From: Halichoerus grypus
Taxonomy: Eukaryota; Chordata; Mammalia; Carnivora; Phocidae
Direction: 5' to 3'
Assembly: GCF_964656455.1 (NCBI RefSeq)
Contig: NC_135717.1
Coordinates: 5,704,001-5,768,000, forward strand
DNA length: 64,000 bases
Both the position numbers and the translations under genes were made by a program. Within the stretch, counting starts at the first letter, position 1. Each line of letters begins with the position of its first letter. Positions 47,601-56,400 of this stretch are shown piece by piece. Below the pieces are notes generated by a model that worked only from the letters and a program-made list of their open reading frames with translations, did no database searches and had not been told where the DNA came from.

Positions 47601-50600
47601 CAAGGAGGCTCCTCGCCACAGGCTGGCACGTCCAGCAGTCGGCAGCGGTGACCCAGACGGAGACCGGGAAGTCCCCGGGCACGGTCCCCACGGCGCGGAT
47701 GGTGGAGCTGAAAGCCTCATCAGTCTTCCCTGTGAGCAGCAGTGGGGTATGGATCCAGTGGAAGTGGTAGAGGCGGGTGCTGGTGGGCAGGACCAGGCTG
47801 CCATTGTCACTGGCCACCAGGCTGGCTGTGATGGTCACCTCTGCCCCCGTGGTGGCAGGGCCATCGGTGGTGAGGTGGAGTTCATACAGCCCTGGGGGCC
47901 CAGAGACAAAATACTGTATTTCAGGAGAGGTGTGGTAAGGAACCCACTGTCACCCTCTGGGATGGCTTCTATTATTCTATTTTATAAGCGGAGAAACTGA
48001 GGCCCCGGCAGCTCAAGTGACTAGCTGATTGTAAGCTGGGACTCGAACCCAGGCCCAACAGAGTCCAGAGATTTTCTTTTTAGGCCAGCCAAGCAGGGCC
48101 TTCCAGAGCACAGGCCTGACCTGGCCAGACTTATTTCTTAGCTATGAAAATGACTGCCAACGTATGTCATAGGAGGGACCACCTCGGCTGCTACCCCGAA
48201 AAAAAAAAATGTCCTCTTATCACCTGTTCCTTCAGACTAGTCTTTCCATGGCAAACACAATTCTGATCTGAAACACAAAGCTGAGTCTGGAGCCTCTTAG
48301 AGGCCTAATGCCTAGACAGCGATGGAACAAGCCTCGGGCAAAGGTCCACTCTGATGCAAGCCAAGTCTTCTTCTACGCTGCCCAACACAGCTGTCACTGG
48401 CCACGGCCACGGCCACGGCCACGGCCACGGCCACGCATGGCTGTGTAAGTTTCAGTTAAAATGAAACAAAATTTAAAACCCACTTTCTTAGCCACAGTAG
48501 CTGCATTTCTTTTTTTTTTTTTTTTTAAGATTTTATTTATTTATTTGAGAGCGAGAGCGCTGGAGAGAGCACGGGTGCGGGGGGGGCGTAGGGGCAAAGG
48601 GAGAAGGGGAAGCAGACTCCCCACAGAGCAGGGAGCCCGATGAGGGGCTCGATCCCAGGACCCCGAGATGATGACCTGAGCTGAAGGCAGGTGCTTAACA
48701 GACTGAGCCACCCAGGCGCCCTGTGTAAGCTGCATTTCAAGCACTCAATAGCAAAGATACAGAATATCTTCATTATCACAGGAGGTCCCACTGGACGGCA
48801 CTGCTCACTGCTCTTAAATGACCTCTGTGATTCCTGCTGGGGCCAACGCTGGAACTCTAGCTGGTCGACTCCTCAGGGAACTTGAACTGAAATATGGGGG
48901 ATGCAGCTCTTACAGGGAACCTGGGAATCAGTCTTGGAGGATCCTAACAGAGAACAGGGCCTTGAGCGTATGGGATGGAGGCCGGGTCAGAGACCCTTTA
49001 AAATAACACTCCCCTCCCGACTGACTACTGCATGGAAGGTAAGACTAACTGTAACCTGAAAATAGAGAAAATAGAGAATTAAAACTTAAACAATTTTATT
49101 AAAAATAAAAATAATTAGTAACAACCAGTGTTACCGTATATGGGCATTTCCTACTTTAAAAAAAAAAAAAGTGCTCGTACTTTGGAATTCTATATTCTAT
49201 TGTTGTTGTTTTCAATTCCATATCACAGGCATTTTCCTAAGTCATTATTCTTCAACTGCTTTACTATGTGCATAATATTTTATCATCTAAACAAAGTAAG
49301 ATTTTTAAAATAAGGTTTCTTTCCAACATGAAAGTAATACATATGTATTTATAAAGAATATTAGAAATGTCCCATTACCCTACTTCCAAAAAACAGCTGC
49401 TGTCCTCATGTCTCTTTTTCATGCATAGCATTTTTTAATTTAGACATAATCACACTCTTCACACAATTTTGAATTATTTTATTTTCACATGACAACATGT
49501 CAAAAGCATGTCCGTGGTCGCACTAATGTGATTTTCACTGTTGGTATGATAATCCCTCAAGCAGGTATATCTTTTTTTTCTTTTTTTAAAGATTTTGTTT
49601 TTAAGCAATCTCTATACCCAACGTGGGCTCGAACTCACAACCCCGAGATCAGGAGTTGCATCCTCCACTGACTGAGCCAGCTGGGTGCCCCTAATTTTTT
49701 TTTCAAGTAAACTCTACCCCCAACGTGGGGCTCAGACTCATGAGATCAAGAGTCGCACGCTCTACCAACTGAGCCAGCCAGGCGCCCCAAGCAGGTATAC
49801 CTTGATTCCCAGAACCCCTCACTCTTGCCGTGACGATTTTGTTATAATTTGTGTATTTCCTCTTCAGGTGAGATTTCTGAAGGGCTGCAGGTTAGGGAGT
49901 GTCCAGCCTACAACAGCATACTACTTCACCAGAAGAGGTGACACAGCAGGAAGGCTGGAGGGGCCCCAAGCCCCTCTCTGCTCATTTCCCTCACTCCCAC
50001 CCACCTGCTCCCCTGGTTTCGAGTGTCTCCTAAATGCTGGCAGAACCAAGTAACCTAGACCTACTTTCTGGGCTCCAGATCTGCACTGAGCAAAAGAGGA
50101 GCTGCTAACCACCTGTAATTACGTTTAAATGAATCAGAGTTAATTACTTAAATTGAACCAACACTAGAAATTCAGTTCAGTTGAGCTAGTCACATTTCAA
50201 GTGCTTCATAGCCAGACGTGGTCAGTAGCTACTCTTCAGGGCAGGTATAGAATATTTCCTTCATCATCCAATGTTCTGCTGGACAGTGCTGCTGGTCTAG
50301 GGGTCTCCCTTCCCCACACCCACCATTTTCAGCCATCGCTCTCTGTTGGGGCCGGAGGGAGCGGCTGTCCCAGGAATCAATCAATCCCTAGTCCTTTGCC
50401 TCCACTCCTCCCATCTGAGCGAGTTTGCTTGCTCTCCATCACTACTAGCATTGCTAAAGGCTAGCATTCAGCTGTTACTACTTCATCCTTGGCCCTGGCC
50501 CTCGGCCTGCGGTCCTCCCCTCTCTCAGCACCATCCACCCCTCTGCCCCCACCAACAAGGAGCTTCCTCCACAGCTAATGTGTTCATGGACCAGCCTCAG

Positions 50601-53600
50601 TGTGGAGTCCGAATTCACATCCACGCCGGGGCTGGCCACTTTAACTCTTGCAGCTCTCTCGACATGTTCTGTCCTTCCTAACCTCAGGGCCTTTGCACAT
50701 GCTGTCCCCCCCCTGCCTTTCTCTACCTACTCGTCCGTGGATATAACCTCTTCCAGGAAACCTTCCCTGAACCCCTTGCCCCCTCAGTGCTCTCCAAACA
50801 GCCTGAGCACACAGTGGTCCCAACCCCACGTTGGCAAGAAGCTTTCTTTGTCTCCTTTGCTGCACCGCAAGCTCCTTGAGGGCAGGGGTCATTGTCGTCT
50901 CCCCATGTGCCCAACAAAGTGCTTGGCACATAGTAGGTGTTCAACACTGCTGCTGCCCAAGGCTCCTGGAGAGAAGGGTGTGGCAGAGGGACCAGCCCAC
51001 CTAGCACTGCCCACTCAGGTGATACTGACTGAGCCCCTTCCTTGTGCCCCACCCCACAAGTGCTGGGGGAACCCAGAAGTGTAGGACATGCCTCCTGCCC
51101 TCAGGGAGCTCGCTGGAGACCTGCGGGACTCAGCAAACCTGGGACAGGAGCAAGTGTGTCCTCAACTGTGTCCCATTCGCCTTGTGGCAGTGTTGCCTAT
51201 CCTCGCTGGGGATTCCTGCTCTACCCTCTCCCTTCGTCCATGTCACACACTCCCTGTTCGGAATCCCCTTCCCCAGAGCCATTATTTTGGAGTGTGAAGT
51301 CATTTGGACTGGCACTGACAAAGGGACCTGCAGTGTCTTAATCCCAAAGAGAGAATTCCAGATCCTATGGCAGAAATTTCTGCAAGAAAATACAGTGTGT
51401 ATTTTACGTTGAGGGACATGAGTCCCCTGAGGTCCCCATGTAACTACCTGGAGTCACCAAGCAAAACTGTACCCACCCCCCTCCCCCGGGCTGAGTTCTA
51501 TTCTCCCTCCCTTTGGCTGTGAGGCAGCATTTGGCCAGGAAAGAGAGGCCATCCCCTCCCTTCTTCCTCTTGCTCCCTCCCGTCCCCCCAGGCGAGGAGC
51601 GTGGGCCAGAGCGAGGCTAGCAGGTGGCAGGGACATTCGGCTGCATGCTAATGGCCATCCAGCATCTGCAGCAAGACTGGAGACAGGCGCATGTCAGCGC
51701 TACGCAGATCCGTTGCCAGGGGAATGGACTGGCTGGGAGGAGGGGTGGGGTGGCATGGGGGTGGGGGGGAGGGGCTGTGGCTACAGCTAAGCTACATTGC
51801 TGTAGACGCTGGCCCAGCTCCTGGGAGCCCCCACACCTGTCCAGACACAGGGAAGCTCCGAGGGCACTTTTCCTCAAGCTTTTTTTTTTTTTTTTCCCAA
51901 GCAGATGTTTCACAGCCCCTGGGTAATGTTGCTCCTCTCTTCCTTAGGGCTCTCAGAAGTGTCCAGGGCATCCAAGCTAAAATGGACCATGAAGGCTTTG
52001 CCACGTGTGGCTAAAGGAACCAAGCCCAGATCCTGTTGCCCTACCCATCCAAACCTCTCTTTCCAGGTTTGGGAGCCCAGGGGACATGGCCTTGGAGTAC
52101 AGAGCAGCAGCTAAGGGAGGGCCTTAGTGGGCTCAACGGGTGCACTGAGTGACCCAGAGCTGAAAGGGTCAAAGCAAAAGGCAAAATGGCAACTGCCACG
52201 AAGCCTAGCCCATGGAAGCAACACTCACTCACTAGCAGGCCCCGGGGGCTTCCCCTTGGAGCACATCTTCCCTGACAACACAGCATGTGGGGCCCTGAAC
52301 ATTCTAGAAAATGGCTGAATCGAGTCTTTCACACTGCACATGTGGATAGCCCCAAACACTTCCCAAGGTACCTCCAGAGTCTGAACAACGTAACCTGGAA
52401 TTAATGAATGGTCCAGTATTTGGACTCTGAGCGTCACGTCTAGTGTGGGAAGCATCGGGTGCACGCTGACCCAGACCCCAGGGAGAATGGAAAGGGCCTC
52501 CAAGTCTCTGTTTTTTCCCTGTGTGTGAAGGAGAAGGTATGCTCCCCAACCTCATTCCCAGCTTATCTTGATCATATCTTGAATAAGCCAGGCTGGGAAC
52601 CAGACATGACTTCCAAAGAATTAATGTACTTTTTTTTCTTTTTTGCAATTTAGGCCACGGTGATCATTTCCAGACACATGTAAACCCAATGGACAAGAGA
52701 CCCCCATCTCTACATGACATTTCCAGGAGGGAAGCAGGGAATCCTGACCAAGCATAATTCCCACAAAATTCTCCTAATCCATCCCTAAGATTCAGGTTTT
52801 TATTTTACCTTTTGGATTCTTTCACAATTTGGCATTAGATCTCTTTCTCTCGCTACCATTCTTTGGGGGGGGGGGTAGGGGCGTAATGAAAAATGTTGAC
52901 TATTTAACACACGCACACCACCAGAGCTGCCCACGTCCCACCTGTCCCCCAACTCTCCAATCCGGGTCCTTTTGTTGTCGCCAAAATGAGGCAGAAAGGT
53001 TGGTGCTGGCCTTCCGGCAGTGGGGAACGGAAGGGAAGTAGGGAGCATAGGAGCACGGCCCGGTGGGGCAGGGGGCGGGGAGGCGGCACCCAGCAGCACC
53101 TGTCAGCTAGGGGTCCATTTTGGAAAGACGAAATGGCAGACTGGCCTCTTGGGCTCTAAAATCGCAACCTCCCCGAAGCCAACACAAGCAGGGTGGAAAA
53201 CCTCTCCGGATAAGACAACGTTTAAAGGCAAAGACGCTGCTCCGCGGGCAACCTGTCCGCGCTCCCTGGGGGGCTGGGGCGTGATGACAGATCCCGCATA
53301 TTCTCGGTCTCCCCGCATCGTCCTCCCCGCCCCACCCCCCAGCGGCGGCGAGGACCCCAGGCATCCGCATGGGTGCCCCGGCCACCGCGCGCAGTTCCCA
53401 GGGCAGGGCCGATCTGGAGGTGGCAGCAGGAACCGAGGAGCGCGGGGAGCCCCCTCGAGTGCCGGGCCGACTCCTGGGGAGAAGGATGCGGGGAGAGAAG
53501 AGGGGGCTTCGAGGCGCCGGCTGGCCACGCTCCCCTCCGCCGCGCGCTGCAGAGGCTGCCCGGGAGGAGGGAGGTGCGCGCAGGGCGCACGGCTGGACCG

Positions 53601-53749
53601 CCCCGAGGCCCCGGGCGCGCTGCGGCTGGAGGGGGGCGGGCGGCCGGCCCGCGTGGCGCCTTACCTGCGGCCACCCTAGCCGGGGCCAAGGGCAGGAGGC
53701 AGGCGAGCCAGAGGACGCGGCTGAGGCGCGGCCAGAGGGCCGGGGCCAT
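38482..53749 (-). CDS. TMEM130: TMEM130, transmembrane protein 130 (complete, 8 coding exons)
   Basis: Coding exons on the minus strand, in transcript order, are 53665-53749, 47586-47891, 46162-46321, 42978-43144, 42104-42188, 40722-40924, 39033-39145 and 38482-38634. They sum to 1272 nt, or 423 residues plus TGA, which I recall as the length of a human TMEM130 isoform. Every intron is GT-AG and every phase joins without a frameshift. The product is a predicted type I membrane glycoprotein. It has a signal peptide (residues 1 to about 27), a lumenal region with Asn-X-Ser/Thr sites at N58, N142, N197 and N300, and a PKD domain (about 150-213) with WDFGDG at 179-184. A second Cys-containing beta-type region spans about 268-334. 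One membrane span lies at about 340-362, followed by a 61-residue cytoplasmic tail. The molecular function is not established. Identity was judged by eye from recalled family sequence. No inactivating change is seen. Confidence 0.96.
39033..39145 (-). CDS. TMEM130: TMEM130 coding exon 7 (transmembrane segment)
   Basis: Encodes residues 336-373. The run from about Ala340 to Leu362 ([20 protein letters not shown] and onward) is the only long hydrophobic stretch after the signal peptide. It is followed by Arg and a charged juxtamembrane sequence (HQKDMVE), consistent with a type I topology. The acceptor is CACTCCCAG and the donor is GTAGAG|GTGGGT, phase 0. Confidence 0.96.
39325..39610 (+). mobile_element. 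LTR-like fragment in TMEM130 intron 6
   Basis: GGTCTCTTTCAAGAGGTGCA, GGGCTGGATTTAATGACTCG and GGAGATGGGAAGCCATGTTG resemble an MLT1-type LTR; it is partial. Confidence 0.45.
39630..39790 (+). mobile_element. MIR fragment
   Basis: GGTCCTGGGTTCGAACCCGG and a later GTGCCAGGCGCACGGCAGG fit MIR. Confidence 0.5.
40722..40924 (-). CDS. TMEM130: TMEM130 coding exon 6 (membrane-proximal Cys-rich domain)
   Basis: Encodes residues 268-335 plus one base of codon 336. It holds Cys274, Cys281, Cys289 and Cys312, which could form two disulfides, an Asn-Leu-Thr site (N300), and the stretch [15 protein letters not shown], whose D-x-G-x-Y-x-C pattern resembles Ig/PKD C-terminal strands. The acceptor is CTTCCCGGCAG and the donor is CCTCCA|GTAAGT. 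Confidence 0.96.
41040..41290 (-). mobile_element. L2 fragment
   Basis: GAGGAAGTCAGGGAAGGCTT, GGAGGTGGCATTTGAATAGG and ATCTGAAAGGATAAGTAG match L2 on the opposite strand. Confidence 0.65.
41635..41703 (+). repeat. 38-bp tandem duplication in TMEM130 intron 5
   Basis: A unit beginning GGCTGAGCCTGGACCACCGA is repeated with period 38. The second copy is partial and nearly identical over the compared length. Confidence 0.9.
42104..42188 (-). CDS. TMEM130: TMEM130 coding exon 5 (linker segment)
   Basis: A short exon of 85 nt found by matching phases between exons 4 and 6. Translation begins Glu-Thr-Leu-Arg-Gly-Ile-Gln-Val and ends in Leu-Asn-Phe-Leu-Gly, matching the TMEM130 family segment between the PKD domain and the second Cys-rich region. 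The acceptor is GCCTTTCAG and the donor is GGGGAG|GTGAGT. Both flanking phases (1 in, 2 out) fit exactly. Confidence 0.94.
42189..42977 (-). other. TMEM130 intron 4
   Basis: A 789-base intron, GC-rich. A MIR-like core lies at about 42,700-42,790 (phrase GGTTCAAATCCAGCTCTGCC). Nothing else was recognised. Confidence 0.8.
42700..42790 (+). mobile_element. MIR fragment in TMEM130 intron 4
   Basis: GGTTCAAATCCAGCTCTGCC and ACTTGGTGGCCATGTGACCT are the MIR core. Confidence 0.65.
42978..43144 (-). CDS. TMEM130: TMEM130 coding exon 4 (second part of PKD domain)
   Basis: Encodes residues 184-239 plus one base of codon 240. It completes the PKD domain with the strands [20 protein letters not shown], whose G-F-T-V-K-L pattern is typical of the last PKD strand. 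Asn-Tyr-Ser (N197) is a glycosylation candidate. The acceptor is CCTTACAG and the donor is CAGG|GTGGGT. Confidence 0.96.
43480..43610 (+). mobile_element. MIR fragment in TMEM130 intron 3
   Basis: TTTGAATCTCAGTTCTAGAT and TTTTTCATCTGTAAAACAGA give a diverged MIR. Confidence 0.55.
43620..45115 (-). mobile_element. LINE-1 segment in TMEM130 intron 3
   Basis: T-rich plus-strand sequence with L1 reverse phrases (AGATTGTTTTTCTTCTAAAT, TGCCATTTATTAAATAATC, CTTTTCTATTCTGTTCTG). A short SINE interrupts it. Confidence 0.6.
44188..44293 (-). mobile_element. Short Can-SINE, reverse
   Basis: TTAAGTAATCTCTACACCCA, GCTCGAACTCACAACCCTG and GAGCCAGGCAGGCGCCCC form the tRNA-only type without a CT-rich middle. 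TATTTGT-type ends may be the duplications. Confidence 0.9.
45147..45319 (+). mobile_element. Can-SINE in TMEM130 intron 3
   Basis: Full head and tail. Duplications AATCTTTAATACCTCTTAG and AATCTTTGATACCTCTTAG flank it, with one mismatch. Confidence 0.95.
46162..46321 (-). CDS. TMEM130: TMEM130 coding exon 3 (first part of PKD domain)
   Basis: Encodes residues 131-183 plus two bases of codon 184. It begins Glu-Leu-Leu-Val-Gly and ends at WDFGD(G), the signature of PKD domains, with the final Gly split across the intron. Asn-Thr-Ser at 142-144 is a possible glycosylation site. The acceptor is CTCTCCCAG and the donor is GATGG|GTACGT, a slightly weak +3/+4 match. Reading through the donor gives an alternative tail that I treat as intronic. 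Confidence 0.96.
46322..47585 (-). other. TMEM130 intron 2
   Basis: A 1.26 kb intron. The part from about 46,820 to 47,520 is AT-rich and reads like the 3' part of an old LINE in the minus orientation (phrases such as CAATGAACATATTTGTGCATAAA). No exon is seen. Confidence 0.8.
46820..47520 (-). mobile_element. Old LINE-like fragment in TMEM130 intron 2
   Basis: AT-rich with AACACCACTGCAATGAACA, TATTTGTGCATAAAAC and similar phrases. The LINE family cannot be fixed by eye. Confidence 0.4.
47586..47891 (-). CDS. TMEM130: TMEM130 coding exon 2 (N-terminal lumenal domain)
   Basis: Encodes residues 29-130 plus one base of codon 131. The acceptor is a pyrimidine-rich tract ending CCCAG, and the exon opens with Gly-Leu-Tyr-Glu-Leu. 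The segment is beta-rich and extracytoplasmic. It contains an Asn-Gly-Ser glycosylation site (N58), a [10 protein letters not shown] stretch and a Cys-Trp-Thr-Cys pair. It reads as a diverged Ig/PKD-like fold, but no single motif proves that. The donor is ATCACAG|GTGAGG. At 306 nt this is the largest coding exon. Confidence 0.96.
47960..48090 (-). mobile_element. MIR fragment in TMEM130 intron 1
   Basis: TTATAAGCGGAGAAACTGAG and GGGACTCGAACCCAGGC are the reverse MIR core. Confidence 0.65.
48399..48435. repeat. (CCACGG)6 hexanucleotide array in TMEM130 intron 1
   Basis: About six perfect copies of the GC-rich hexamer. Confidence 0.95.
48510..48727 (-). mobile_element. Can-SINE in TMEM130 intron 1
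   Basis: Reverse head (CTGAGCCACCCAGGCGCC) and long T-tail. AGCTGCATTTC is duplicated at 48499-48509 and 48728-48738. Confidence 0.95.
49090..49557. other. AT-rich, probable old LINE-derived sequence
   Basis: Repeated words such as AAAGTAATACATATGTATTT and CACAATTTTGAATTATTTT; no family assignment. Confidence 0.35.
49574..49787 (-). mobile_element. Two short Can-SINEs head-to-tail, reverse
   Basis: Units at about 49,574-49,691 and 49,692-49,787, each of the tRNA-only type (GCCAGCTGGGTGCCCC and GCCAGCCAGGCGCCCC heads). One outer duplication pair flanks both: CAAGCAGGTATATCTT at 49558-49573 and CAAGCAGGTATACCTT at 49788-49803. Confidence 0.92.
50640..50960 (+). mobile_element. L2 3' end in TMEM130 intron 1
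   Basis: CAGGGCCTTTGCACATGCTG, TCTTCCAGGAAACCTTCCCT, CAAGCTCCTTGAGGGCAGGG and GCTTGGCACATAGTAGGTG run in order to the L2 3' end. Confidence 0.85.
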
Positions 53750-54240
53750 GGCTGCGCCCGGAGCGGCAGGAGCGCCGAGGGGACGCGGCTGACTCGGCGG
53801 CTGCGGCCGCTCCTCGGGGCGCGCGGCGCGGGCTATGCGGGGAGGTGCGGGAGCGGCGCTCGCTCGTCCTCGCCTCGCGACGCTGTGTCGCTGCGCGCCG
53901 CCGCCGCCCACAGCCTGCCGCGCCGACCCCGGCCCACGTCAGCCGCGCCGCGCCGCGCCCCCTCCCCGCGTCCCTCCCTCCCCTCGCCGCACCCCTCCTT
54001 TCCCCACGAACCCCCGCCTCCCGGAGTCCGCGCTCCTGCAGTCTGCGCCGCCTCCCGCGCCCCCTCCCCTCCCCTCTTCTCTCCTCCCTTTACCCCTCTT
54101 CTCCCCGTGATCCTCCCCTCCCGTCCCCTCCCCGGGTCTGCGCTCCGCCTGTCTGCGCCGCCTCCCCGCGTCCGCGCCCGCCGGCTCTGACTCAGCGTCC
54201 CCAGAGGCGCGCGCCCCGCTGCAAAGCCGCGCGCAGGCCC
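53230..54240. promoter_or_regulatory. CpG island containing the TMEM130 promoter and exon 1
   Basis: The block is very GC-rich with frequent CG dinucleotides, in contrast to the intron on its left. It covers TMEM130 exon 1 and about 500 bases upstream. No TATA box is seen. C-rich and G-rich boxes (CCCCTCCC, CCCGCCTCC) are Sp/KLF-type words. The transcription start is probably in 53,760-53,950 on the minus strand, but the sequence does not fix it. Confidence 0.7.
53665..53749 (-). CDS. TMEM130: TMEM130 coding exon 1 (start codon and signal peptide)
   Basis: The ATG at 53749 sits in a strong context (GCAGCCATGG, G at -3 and +4). The exon encodes residues 1-28 plus the first base of codon 29. 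It has basic and tryptophan residues near the N-terminus, then a Leu/Ala-rich core of about 12 residues ending in an Ala-rich cleavage-like stretch (VAAG), as in a signal peptide. The donor reads CCGCAG|GTAAGG, with GT at 53664-53663. The frame stays open upstream to about 53911 but has no ATG there, so this ATG is the natural start. Confidence 0.95.
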
Positions 54241-54999
54241 CTTTGGGTTCTTCTCCTGTTGCCATTTCCCCTCTTGACGCACACGATTCGGAGATGCGGC
54301 TCCTCATTCCCGTGGAGCCCCCGCTGTGTGCCAGGCGCCGGGCAGAGGGACGGCAAACACCCCATATCCCTCCTGAGGGAGGGGCTCAAGCACCTACGCT
54401 GAGACTCACGTCATTCCTCAGTTTACCCTCTCGGGTCCCTGCCTTAAAACTGCTCACGCTCACAGTTGGACCCCTGGTGCCATCACTGTCACTGAGGGCT
54501 TTGTGAGACTCAGACAACCGCAATGAGGGGTAACCGGGCCCCTCTTGGCCTAGGCAGGCGCTTCCACCCAACGTAATAGAGTGGAGCATGTCTTTCCTTC
54601 TAGAAGGTGGCTGTGCCTGTCTGGTCTTCAAGACTGGAAGCTGGCGGCCTGGATCCTTGTCCCACCTCTGCCTTTGCTTAACTCTGTACTTTGGACAAGG
54701 GATCCCACCTACAGGGAGGGAAGTTGGATGAACCCCTCAGGCCTGGTGGGCACGGATGGACCATGACTTGAATCCCATATGGGAGTGAAGACAACTACAG
54801 GTATGGCCTCTGTCTCTGGGACAGTGGTGGCCTCCACTGAGGATGGGCTCACTGGCCACCCTGCCATCTCACCCTAATGGAGGGGGAACAGATTTGCGTG
54901 AGCCCCCCTAGGAAAGTTGAAAGTGCTAGACAGGTGTCACGGCCCCCCCCCCCCCCAGTAGCATCATTCACCATCGTGGGGACAATACCAGGCCTAGGA

Positions 55000-55170
55000 A
55001 GCCGGAGACTGTGGATTCTCCCTGAGAGTTATGTGACCTTGGGAAAGTCACTTTCCTTTTCTTTAAAACGGAAATAGTTCCTGCCCTATGAGACTGTAGC
55101 AAGGACAAAATGAGTTAATACATAGAACAGTGCTTTGGACATTGCATTCTATCAGTGTTGGCTGTCATCA
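55000..55170 (+). mobile_element. MIR
   Basis: GTTATGTGACCTTGGGAAAG, TCACTTTCCTTTTC and GTTAATACATAGAACAGTGC follow MIR order. Confidence 0.75.
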
Positions 55171-55341
55171 TTGGAATTGCTTACAGACCTGGGAGAGTTT
55201 TGCTTGTCCATCAGGAATTGAGGAGAAAATTGTGGTTGAAAAAAAAAAAGTATGTTAAGGTTATAAGCCGAGTTTCAAATATTTAACTAACATTATTCAA
55301 AGGTCTGGTTATTAGTGGCTTTTAAAACAAACTAAATGCAG

Positions 55342-55456
55342 GGGCACCGGCTAGCTCAGTGGGTGGAGCATGTGACTCGACCTCCGGGCTGTTAAGTTTG
55401 AGCCCCATGCTCCTGTAGAGATTACTTAAAAGTAAAATCTAAAAAAAATTGTTTTA
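55342..55456 (+). mobile_element. Short Can-SINE (first of three)
   Basis: tRNA-only type (AGCTCAGTGGGTGGAGCATG, AGATTACTTAAAAGTAAAAT). The outer duplication AACTAAATGCAG at 55330-55341 recurs at 55858-55869, beyond all three SINEs. Confidence 0.88.
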
Positions 55457-55857
55457 GGGGCACCTGGGTGGCTTAGTTGGTTAAGCATCTGCCTTCGGCT
55501 CAGGTCATGATCTCGGAGACCTGCGTTGGGCTCCCTGCTCAGTGGGGTGTCTGCTTCTCCCTCTGCCCCTCCCCCCAGCTCATGCGCGCATGCTTTCTCT
55601 CTCTCAAATAAATAAAATCTTTATTTTTTTTTTTTAAGATTTTATTTATTTGACAGAGAGAGACACAGCGAGAGAGGGAACACAAGCAGGGGGAGTGTGA
55701 AAGGGAGAAGCAGGCTTCCCGCAGAGCACGGAGCCCGATGCGGGGCTCCATCCCAGGACCCTGGGATCATGACCTGAGCCGAAGGCAGACGCTTAACGAC
55801 TGAGCCACTCAGGCACCCCTCAAATAAATAAAATCTTTAAAAATTTTTTAAAAATTG
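55457..55857 (+). mobile_element. Can-SINE (second of three), split by the third
   Basis: The head begins GGGGCACCTGGGTGGCTTAG right after the first SINE. Its tail CTCAAATAAATAAAATCTTT is duplicated by insertion of the third SINE and continues after 55,819. Confidence 0.9.
55623..55818 (-). mobile_element. Can-SINE (third of three), reverse
   Basis: Reverse head (GAGCCACTCAGGCACCCC). Duplication TCAAATAAATAAAATCTTT lies on both sides (about 55,604-55,622 and 55,819-55,838). Confidence 0.93.
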
Positions 55858-56119
55858 AACTAAATGCAGAAAACAAAATAATAAGATTTTGGTTTTTTAT
55901 GTGTCACTTGATTGCATTGAATAATAATTTTACAGTAGTCACAGATAGTCTTATCTATGTCACAGAAGCCACTGCAAAGGCCACCCTGAAACTGATGTTC
56001 AGATTATGAGGTTATTGGGGGGAAAATACAGTATTTTGAGTATTTCCCCTGGTGAAATTATTACAGTATTACAGTATTATGAGATAGTGAATGGGGGTGG
56101 TGGTGGAAGGAACAGTGGT

Positions 56120-56400
56120 TTTCTTACATTGGGCTTTAAGAAAGTTGTCTCTGAGGAGGTGACATTTGAGATCATCAAGGTGACAAGGAGTCAGTTGTGT
56201 GCCTCTGGGGAAAGAACATTCCAGAGGTCCTAGGTGGGCATGAGGCACAGCAAGGCCACTCCAGCTAGAACATGAAGAGTGAGGTTGGGAGGTACATAGG
56301 GCCAGGAAATGAGGATGAGCTGAAGTCTTCGGAGGGTTTTAAGCAGAGGAGGGGCGTGATCTAATTTACCTGATAGTGATGGAGTTGACACTGTCTCTGA
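56120..56400 (-). mobile_element. L2 fragment
   Basis: GAGGAGGTGACATTTGAGAT, AAGAACATTCCAGAGGTCC and TTTTAAGCAGAGGAGGGGCG match L2 on the opposite strand. Confidence 0.7.

Larger units (their letters stand above)
47892..53664 (-). other. TMEM130 intron 1
   Basis: A 5.8 kb GT-AG intron. It holds one full-length Can-SINE (48510-48727), a head-to-tail pair of short Can-SINEs (49574-49787), a CCACGG hexamer array, a MIR piece (about 47,960-48,090), an old AT-rich LINE-like stretch (49,090-49,560) and an L2 3' end (50,640-50,960). The part from 51,000 to 53,200 shows nothing I can name apart from homopolymers near 51,881 and 52,866. Confidence 0.85.

Noticed and set aside
48399..48435. Regular short repeats that could suggest a CRISPR array
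   Set aside because: Perfect hexamers without spacers in a vertebrate intron; a simple repeat.
53369..54190. A 273-codon plus-strand frame opposite TMEM130 exon 1
   Set aside because: It is the antisense shadow of a CpG island, Arg/Pro-rich, with no family resemblance.
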